Shown: positions 48,444-53,692 of the stretch, one piece after another
Numbering within the stretch: the stretch's first letter is position 1
How the letters are laid out: every line of letters starts with the position of its first letter
Source of the DNA: OCS116 cluster bacterium AG-390-A19
GTDB taxonomy: Bacteria; Pseudomonadota; Alphaproteobacteria; MED-G09
Assembly: GCA_003278145.1 (NCBI GenBank)
Contig: QCGV01000006.1
Coordinates: 1 to 53,692 of the forward strand
Reading direction: 5' to 3'
DNA length: 53,692 bases
Position numbers and translations under genes: made by a program
Notes under the pieces: generated by a model
What the model saw: the letters and a program-made list of their open reading frames with translations, nothing else
Told to the model about the DNA's origin: nothing
Database searches by the model: none

Positions 48444-48935
48444 TTATAACCCAAGCTCTTCCTTAGTTAATATTGAAATTCCATATTCGTCCCTTAGATC
48501 ACTAATTTTAAGAGAAAGATAAGATTTTGGTACAAAATATGACCACTTTTTTTTCATTAGTTTAGTTTTCATTTTTGCAATTTTTTTAGATTTTCTTGAC
48601 AAATAAACTAACTTGAACAAACCCATAAAACCATTTTCTGAAATTAACTTTTTATATAAATTTAAAAGTTCCTTTGATTTAAAAAGCTGGCCTGTTGCTC
48701 TAAAAATTATTTTGAATGAATTTTTACAACCATAAATTGTAAAAGTATCTAGAATTGACTCTTCTTTTAAAGATAAACCAAGCCCAAAAATAACATGAGT
48801 GCAATCATGTCCAAAAATAAACTCCGGGAGAGTATCACCTTTTAAGATTGATTCTTGATCTTCAAAAGCGTCATAATAAATCTTAAGACCCTCTTCTAAT
48901 GTTAGCTGACAGTTTTGTTCTTGAAATTCCAACAT
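48444..48935 (-). CDS. coq4: COQ4-like protein, candidate ubiquinone biosynthesis factor
   Basis: This 163-aa protein has the motif His43-Asp44-x2-His47-x11-Glu59, exactly the spacing of the HDxxHx11E zinc motif of COQ4. The residues around it (HVIFGLG after the second His) and the C-terminal SDLRDEYGIS resemble COQ4 proteins too. COQ4 is needed for ubiquinone synthesis in eukaryotes, has homologues in some Alphaproteobacteria, and has been linked to oxidative decarboxylation of the quinone ring at C1. This protein is shorter than usual for the family (over 200 aa), mainly at the N-terminus. It is basic in the middle (KSKKIAKMKTKLMKKK). It lies near the nuo operon, whose product uses ubiquinone. 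The assignment is from motif reading only. Confidence 0.62.
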   Translation of the reverse strand: MLEFQEQNCQLTLEEGLKIYYDAFEDQESILKGDTLPEFIFGHDCTHVIFGLGLSLKEESILDTFTIYGCKNSFKIIFRATGQLFKSKELLNLYKKLISENGFMGLFKLVYLSRKSKKIAKMKTKLMKKKWSYFVPKSYLSLKISDLRDEYGISILTKEELGL

Positions 48936-48995
48936 AATTTTTATTTTTTTATTACTCTAATACTTTTAAGTAAAAAAAACTAATAAAATTTTAAG

Positions 48996-49072
48996 TGGCG
49001 GGAGTGACGGGACTCGAACCCGCGACCTCTGGCGTGACAGGCCAGCGCTCTAACCAACTGAGCTACACCCCC
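48996..49072 (-). tRNA. tRNA-Asp (GTC)
   Basis: This is a 77-base cloverleaf with a GGGGGTG/CACTCCC acceptor stem (one G-T pair), TAGCTC in the D arm, anticodon loop CTGTCAC with anticodon GTC, and GGTTCGAGTCC in the T arm. The discriminator is G, followed by an encoded CCA. The 3' end faces the COQ4-like gene. Confidence 0.96.
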
Positions 49073-49164
49073 TTATTTAAAAAAGTGCATATTTTATTTA
49101 AGGGTCAAATTAACTTAAATCAAGGCACTTAATATAAAAGTATAAATTTAAAATCTATTAAAAA

Positions 49165-49240
49165 TGGTGGGCGGTGAGAGGCTCGAACTCCCGACCCTCT
49201 GGATGTAAACCAGATGCTCTACCAACTGAGCTAACCGCCC
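49165..49240 (-). tRNA. tRNA-Val (TAC)
   Basis: This is a 76-base cloverleaf: acceptor GGGCGGT/ACCGCCC, D arm TAGCTC, anticodon loop TTTACAT with anticodon TAC, T arm GAGTTCGAGCC, discriminator A, and an encoded CCA. It lies 92 bases from tRNA-Asp on the same strand, probably in one transcript. The space between the two holds no gene. Confidence 0.96.
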
Positions 49241-49357
49241 CTATTAATAGTATAATAATTTTATATTTTGAAAGTTTATATAACCTAATAAAGATTAAGT
49301 ACATAGTAACATATAAAAATTACATATGATTTAATTATTGATAATAAAAAGAATTAA

Positions 49358-49384
49358 TTTTAGGTGGCATTAAGCCACCTAAAA
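49358..49384 (-). terminator. Strong terminator after hupB
   Basis: A perfect 11-bp inverted repeat (TTTTAGGTGGC at 49358-49368, its complement at 49374-49384) with a five-base loop lies 11 bases past the hupB stop. The T and A ends make it usable in both directions. It is the best intrinsic terminator in the window. Confidence 0.85.
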
Positions 49385-49395
49385 TAATTTAGCAT

Positions 49396-49668
49396 TTAGT
49401 TAACTGCGTCTTTTAAACCTTTACCAGATTTAAATTTTGCATTCTTAGAAGCCGCAATTTGAATAGCTTCACCAGTTCTTGGATTTCTTCCTGTTGTAGC
49501 AGCTCTATGACTAACAGAAAAAGTACCAAAACCTGTAATTTTTACACTTCCACCACCAGCTAACGTTGAGGTCACTGATCCAAGAAAAGCTTCTAAAGCT
49601 CTCCCAGCGTCAGCTTTACTTAAACCTGATCCAGAAGCAATAGCATCGATAAGTTCATTTTTATTCAT
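49396..49668 (-). CDS. hupB: DNA-binding protein HU
   Basis: This 90-aa nucleoid protein of the HU/IHF family binds and bends DNA as a dimer. The pattern is standard: N-terminal helices ([20 protein letters not shown]), GFGTFSV, then the DNA-clasping arm with the RNPRTGE signature, and a C-terminal helix. An AGAGAGGA-type ribosome site precedes the ATG. It has its own promoter between it and lon and its own terminator, as expected for a very abundant protein. Confidence 0.97.
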   Translation of the reverse strand: MNKNELIDAIASGSGLSKADAGRALEAFLGSVTSTLAGGGSVKITGFGTFSVSHRAATTGRNPRTGEAIQIAASKNAKFKSGKGLKDAVN

Positions 49669-49700
49669 ATTATCCTCTCTTAAGTTGTTTAACTTATAAG

Positions 49701-49730
49701 AATGTATGCCCGAATATCTCGATTGGTCAA
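49701..49730 (-). promoter_or_regulatory. hupB promoter
   Basis: The minus strand reads TTGACC (49725-49730), an 18-base spacer and TACATT (49701-49706). The -35 is a 5/6 match to the consensus. It sits 32 bases before the hupB ATG and immediately after the T run of the presumed lon terminator. Confidence 0.55.
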
Positions 49731-49752
49731 AAAAAAACTTAAAAGTTTTTTT
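49729..49752 (-). terminator. AT-rich terminator after lon
   Basis: Directly beyond the lon stop, the sequence is nearly a palindrome, with AAACTT opposite AAGTTT, ending in nine T residues on the minus strand. Only one C-G pair per arm closes it, so termination may be partial, letting some lon transcripts read into hupB. Confidence 0.45.
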
Positions 49753-52182
49753 CTAATGAGTAGTTTGAGAAGAACCTATTGATTGATCAACATTGCTTTT
49801 TTTCTGCTCTGCAAGCCATGCTTCCTCATCCCATTCGATTGCTGCTGGTTTTTCAGTTAGAGCAAATTCCAGTGCTTCATCAATTGTTGAAATTAATTTT
49901 ATATCTAATTTCTTTTTAATATTTTCTGGAACTTCTGATAGCTCTCTTTCATTTTCACTCGGAACTAAAACTGTTTTAATACCACTTCTTGTTGCTGCCA
50001 GAAGCTTTTCTTTAAGGCCTCCTATCGGGAGCACTCTACCTCTAAGAGACATCTCTCCTGTCATCGCAACATCGTTTTTTATAGGGATTTCTGCCATTAC
50101 TGAGATTATTGCGACTACCATTGCGACACCAGCAGAAGGACCATCTTTAGGTGTAGCACCCTCCGGCACATGGACATGTATATCTTTTCTTTGAAAAATA
50201 GGTGGTTCAATTCCATAGCTTACAGCTCTTGATCTAACAAATGAAGATGCTGCATCTATTGACTCTTTCATCACATCGCCAAGCTTACCTGTGGCTTTAA
50301 TTTTTCCGTTGCCAGGAAGCATTACAGCTTCAACATTTAAAATATCACCGCCCACTTCTGTATATGCCAAGCCAGTAACTACACCGACTAAATCATCATT
50401 CTCGGTTTTTCCATATCTGAATTTTTTTACACCCAAGTATTCAGAAATATTATCAGAAGTTACATTAACCGAATCACTTTTATTAATTTCAATTTCCTTT
50501 ACAGCCTTGCGAGCAAGGGTATTAATCTCTCTTTCAAGACCTCTTACACCTGCTTCACGGCTATAATATCTAATGACAGATTGAATTGCGTCATCCGAAA
50601 TACTCCATTCACTATTGGTCAATCCAGAATTTTCTCTTGTCTTTTTGACTAAATGTCTTTTAGCAATTTCTAGTTTTTCATCTTCAGTATAACCAGCTAT
50701 TCTTATTATTTCCATTCTATCAGCAAGTGCTTGAGGTATGTTCAACGAGTTAGCTGTAGTAACAAACATCACTTGTGAAAGATCATAGTCAACCTCAAGG
50801 TAATGATCATTAAAAGCATTATTCTGCTCAGGATCTAAAACTTCTAATAAAGCCGCAGCAGGATCACCTCTAAAATCTGAACCAAGTTTATCAATTTCAT
50901 CTAAAAGAATTAGAGGATTAGTGGTTTTAACTTTTTTTAGTGATTGAATTATTCTACCAGGCATTGAACCAATATATGTTCTTCTGTGCCCTCTTATTTC
51001 AGATTCATCTCTCACACCACCAAGAGACATTCTTATGAACTCTCTTCCAGTAGCTTCAGCGATTGATTTACCTAAAGAAGTTTTACCAACCCCAGGAGGA
51101 CCTACCAAGCATAAAATAGGGCCTTTAATTTTTTTTGATCTATTTTGAACAGCTAGGTATTCAGTAATTCTATCTTTAACTTTATCCAGGCCAAAATGAT
51201 CCTTATCAAGAGTTTTTTGAGCCGCGGATAGGTCTTTCTTTACTTTTTTCTTTTTTCCCCAGGGTATATCTAAAATCCAATCTAAATAATTTCTTACAAC
51301 TGTTGCCTCAGCAGACATCGGGCTCATTTGTTTGAGTTTTTTTAATTCATTTTTTGTTTTCTCTAAAGCTTCTTTTGAAAGTTTCGTCTTCGAAATTTTC
51401 TCTTCAATTTCAGCTATATCATCAACACCCTCATTATCATCATCCAATTCTTTTTGAATGGCCTTCATTTGTTCATTTAAATAATATTCTTTTTGAGTTT
51501 TCTCCATCTGGTTTTTAACTCTTCTTTTAATTTTTTTCTCAACCTGAAGAACAGAAAGCTCATCTTCTAAGTCACTCAAAATACTATTCAATCTCTCTTG
51601 AACATCTATAATTTCTAGGATTTTCTGTTTTTGACCAACATTACCAGACATTTGGCTTGCGATTGTATCAGCCACTTTTGAAGGGCTATCAGAATCATTA
51701 AGGGTTGAGGTATTATCTGAAGTAATTTTATTATTGGTTTTTACAAAATCTTCAAAACGAGAAATTACCTGTCTAGAAAGAGCCTTATCTTCACTACTAA
51801 AATCTTTATCTTCTGAAATTACCTCGACTTTAGCTTCTAAGAAATTACCTGAATTTATAAATTCTTCTACTTTTGCTCTTTTCAAACCTTCAACCAAAAC
51901 TTTTACAGTTCCATCAGGTAATTTTAATAATTGAAGAACTTTTCCTAAAGTTCCAACTTCAAATAAATCTTTTTTTTCTGGATCATTTATATCGGCATCT
52001 TTTTGGGAAATAAATAACAATTCTTGGCCTTTATCCATGACTGACTCTAAAGCTGCGATTGATTTATCCCTACCCACAAACAAAGGAACCACCATATGAG
52101 GAAAAACAACAATATTTCTCAAAGGTAAAACAGGTGTATGTTTAAATAATTTAAATTCTTGAACTTTCTTTTCTTCAGTCAT
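49753..52182 (-). CDS. lon: ATP-dependent protease Lon
   Basis: This 809-aa hexameric AAA+ serine protease degrades misfolded and regulatory proteins. It has an N-terminal substrate-binding domain (about 1-215), a coiled-coil region with EYYLNEQMKAIQKEL, the AAA+ module with Walker A GPPGVGKT and the LLDEIDK Walker B, and a protease domain with Ser683 in KDGPSAGVA and Lys726 in GGLKEK. It is 110 bases downstream of clpX, behind a heat-shock-type promoter. Confidence 0.97.
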   Translation of the reverse strand: MTEEKKVQEFKLFKHTPVLPLRNIVVFPHMVVPLFVGRDKSIAALESVMDKGQELLFISQKDADINDPEKKDLFEVGTLGKVLQLLKLPDGTVKVLVEGLKRAKVEEFINSGNFLEAKVEVISEDKDFSSEDKALSRQVISRFEDFVKTNNKITSDNTSTLNDSDSPSKVADTIASQMSGNVGQKQKILEIIDVQERLNSILSDLEDELSVLQVEKKIKRRVKNQMEKTQKEYYLNEQMKAIQKELDDDNEGVDDIAEIEEKISKTKLSKEALEKTKNELKKLKQMSPMSAEATVVRNYLDWILDIPWGKKKKVKKDLSAAQKTLDKDHFGLDKVKDRITEYLAVQNRSKKIKGPILCLVGPPGVGKTSLGKSIAEATGREFIRMSLGGVRDESEIRGHRRTYIGSMPGRIIQSLKKVKTTNPLILLDEIDKLGSDFRGDPAAALLEVLDPEQNNAFNDHYLEVDYDLSQVMFVTTANSLNIPQALADRMEIIRIAGYTEDEKLEIAKRHLVKKTRENSGLTNSEWSISDDAIQSVIRYYSREAGVRGLEREINTLARKAVKEIEINKSDSVNVTSDNISEYLGVKKFRYGKTENDDLVGVVTGLAYTEVGGDILNVEAVMLPGNGKIKATGKLGDVMKESIDAASSFVRSRAVSYGIEPPIFQRKDIHVHVPEGATPKDGPSAGVAMVVAIISVMAEIPIKNDVAMTGEMSLRGRVLPIGGLKEKLLAATRSGIKTVLVPSENERELSEVPENIKKKLDIKLISTIDEALEFALTEKPAAIEWDEEAWLAEQKKSNVDQSIGSSQTTH

Positions 52183-52245
52183 GACAAATCCACATTAAGT
52201 TAATAGTTATTTTTTCTAAGTAAAATAGAAAAAGATCATGTTTCT

Positions 52246-52274
52246 AATATGGACCTTAAAAAATAAGTATCAAG
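52246..52274 (-). promoter_or_regulatory. RpoH (sigma32)-type promoter of lon
   Basis: On the minus strand the clpX-lon gap holds CTTGATA (52268-52274), a 14-base spacer and TCCATATT (52246-52253). These closely resemble the sigma32 consensus (CTTGAAA, 13-15 bases, CCCCATnT). With lon a classic heat-shock gene, RpoH control is likely. The start codon is about 64 bases beyond the -10. Confidence 0.6.
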
Positions 52275-52292
52275 GGGTAAAAAAGAATAAAA

Positions 52293-53567
52293 TTAATTAA
52301 CGATCTTTTTTTCGCTCTTTTTTTCTTTTTCACCATAAATATATAATGGTTGAGATTTGCCTTCAACAACATCACCAGAAATTACGACCTCAGTTACATC
52401 TGGGGTGCCAGGTATTTCGAACATGGTATCTAAGAGAATGTTTTCAATCACAGATCTAAGTCCTCTAGCTCCAGTTGAATAAGACATAGTCTTCTTAGCA
52501 ATAGCAAGTAATGCATCATCAGAAAATTTTAACTCTACATTTTCTAAATTAAAGAGTTTCTTGTATTGTTTAACAACAGCATTTTTTGGCTCAGTAAGAA
52601 TACGAATAAGTGAATTTTCATCTAAATCCTCCAATGATGCACAAACAGGAAGTCTCCCAATAAATTCTGGTATTAATCCAAATTTTAGTAAATCCTTAGG
52701 TTGTAAATCCTTAAGTATTTCTCCAGTTCTTCTATCATCCTTTTCTTTAACCTCAGCTCCAAAACCAACCGATCTATTAGTTCCTCTATCAGAAATAATA
52801 TTTTGAATACCATCAAATGCTCCACCACATATGAAAAGTATATTTGTTGTATCAACCTGAAGAAATTCTTGTTGTGGGTGCTTTCTTCCACCTTGTGGAG
52901 GGACTGAAGCAACCGTTCCTTCCATAATTTTTAAAAGAGCTTGCTGAACACCCTCTCCAGAAACATCTCTTGTAATTGAGGGGTTATCAGATTTTCTTGT
53001 AATTTTATCAACCTCATCAATATAAACAATCCCTCTTTGAGCTCTTTCAACATTATAATCAGCAGCTTGAAGTAGTTTTAGGATAATATTTTCTACATCT
53101 TCTCCTACATAACCAGCTTCAGTTAACGTAGTTGCATCAGCCATTGTAAATGGAACATCCAATATTCTTGCTAAAGTTTGTGCAAGTAATGTTTTTCCGC
53201 AACCAGTAGGACCAAGTAATAAAATATTGGACTTAGCTAACTCAACATCATCCTTTTTAGTATCACAGTCCAATCTCTTATAATGATTATGCACTGCAAC
53301 GGATAAAACCTTTTTTGCTCTTTGCTGACCAATTACATAATCATCTAAAACACTATATATTTCCTCTGGAGAAGGAACAGAGTCCGTAGCTTTATCATCA
53401 AAATTCTTGGCTTCTTCTTTGATAATATCCATGCATAATTCAACACACTCATCACAAATAAAAACTGTAGGGCCAGCAATAAGTTTTTTAACTTCATGCT
53501 GACTTTTACCGCAAAAACTGCAAAAAAGGGTATTCTTTGAATCACCGCTGTCACTAATTTTACTCAT
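52293..53567 (-). CDS. clpX: ATP-dependent Clp protease ATP-binding subunit ClpX
   Basis: This 424-aa AAA+ unfoldase delivers substrates to ClpP. The N-terminal zinc-binding domain has Cys16, Cys19, Cys38 and Cys41. Walker A is GPTGCGKT (119-126), Walker B is [10 protein letters not shown], and the pore loop GYVGED and the sensor 2 region GARGLRS are present. It lies 40 bases after clpP on the same strand. clpP-clpX-lon-hupB is a widely conserved order. Confidence 0.98.
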   Translation of the reverse strand: MSKISDSGDSKNTLFCSFCGKSQHEVKKLIAGPTVFICDECVELCMDIIKEEAKNFDDKATDSVPSPEEIYSVLDDYVIGQQRAKKVLSVAVHNHYKRLDCDTKKDDVELAKSNILLLGPTGCGKTLLAQTLARILDVPFTMADATTLTEAGYVGEDVENIILKLLQAADYNVERAQRGIVYIDEVDKITRKSDNPSITRDVSGEGVQQALLKIMEGTVASVPPQGGRKHPQQEFLQVDTTNILFICGGAFDGIQNIISDRGTNRSVGFGAEVKEKDDRRTGEILKDLQPKDLLKFGLIPEFIGRLPVCASLEDLDENSLIRILTEPKNAVVKQYKKLFNLENVELKFSDDALLAIAKKTMSYSTGARGLRSVIENILLDTMFEIPGTPDVTEVVISGDVVEGKSQPLYIYGEKEKKSEKKIVN

Positions 53568-53607
53568 ATCTTACCTTACCTTAAAATTGTACCCTACTCT
53601 AAACCAA

Positions 53608-53692
53608 TTAATCATCTGAATTTATTTCTCTGTTTTCAACAACCTTGTCTATTAAGCCAAACTTCATAGCATCATCTGAAGTCATAAATGTG
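53608..53692 (-). CDS. clpP: ATP-dependent Clp protease proteolytic subunit ClpP, 3' end
   Basis: Only the last 27 codons are in the window, and the gene continues past its right edge. The visible residues TFMTSDDAMKFGLIDKVV, followed by a short polar tail, match the C-terminus of ClpP (F-M-S/T-x-x-x-A-x-x-Y/F-G-L-I-D-x-V). The position just upstream of clpX fits. None of the catalytic residues are included. Confidence 0.93.
   Translation of the reverse strand, partial: TFMTSDDAMKFGLIDKVVENREINSDD

Noticed and set aside
46318-48995. Possible integrated element at tRNA-Asp
   Set aside because: The block faces the tRNA 3' end, but I saw no integrase, no direct repeat of the tRNA 3' end and no change in base composition.
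49793-50194. 133-codon plus-strand open frame opposite lon
   Set aside because: It is the antisense shadow of the conserved Lon protease domain; the protein has low complexity and no family resemblance.
1-53692. CRISPR arrays, insertion sequences, toxin-antitoxin or phage genes
   Set aside because: No regularly spaced repeats, transposase or phage-like frames were seen; almost every base lies in a conserved core gene.

Overview
The window is a densely packed, AT-rich stretch of an alphaproteobacterial chromosome. The gene order is one conserved across Alphaproteobacteria: trp-moaC-moeA-lexA, gltX-gltA, the lpx/fabZ/bamA block, rseP-dxr-cdsA-uppS-frr-pyrH-tsf-rpsB, dnaE-lolDC-proS-mce-rnj-birA, nuoN to nuoA, then tRNA-hupB-lon-clpX-clpP. 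The low GC (judged by eye), very short intergenic gaps, overlapping stops and starts, and a complete tryptophan branch suggest a free-living streamlined lineage, such as the low-GC marine groups around SAR11/Pelagibacterales or HIMB59. The lineage cannot be fixed from the sequence alone.

Layout. 1-8178 is on the plus strand: the 3' end of trpE, then trpG, trpD, trpC, moaC and moeA; then lexA with its own SOS-type operator, gltX and gltA. 8180-46317 is one 38-kb run on the minus strand. Read in transcription order from 46317 it holds all 14 nuo genes (A to N), birA, rnj, mce, proS, lolC, lolD, dnaE, then (after a structured leader) rpsB, tsf, pyrH, frr, uppS, cdsA, dxr, rseP, bamA, ompH/skp, lpxD, fabZ, lpxA, lpxI and lpxB. 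46502-48935 is a small accessory block: an aldehyde dehydrogenase and a divergent cupin protein, followed by a short COQ4-like protein with a HDxxHx11E motif. 48996-49240 holds tRNA-Asp(GTC) and tRNA-Val(TAC). 49358-53692 holds hupB with a strong terminator, lon behind a heat-shock-like promoter, clpX, and the 3' end of clpP.

How the genes work together. The main modules are lipid A and outer-membrane assembly (lpxABDI, fabZ, bamA, skp, lolCD, rseP), isoprenoid and phospholipid precursors (dxr, uppS, cdsA), translation (rpsB, tsf, frr, proS, gltX), respiration (complex I, with a candidate ubiquinone-biosynthesis protein nearby), and protein quality control (Lon, ClpXP). Two genes often found in this synteny, comEC (between lexA and gltX) and coaX (between birA and rnj), are missing from their usual slots. 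No insertion sequence, prophage, CRISPR array or toxin-antitoxin locus was seen. I found no clearly new multi-gene system. The best candidates for a second look are the rpsB leader, which can form a pseudoknot beside the Shine-Dalgarno sequence, and the COQ4-like gene.
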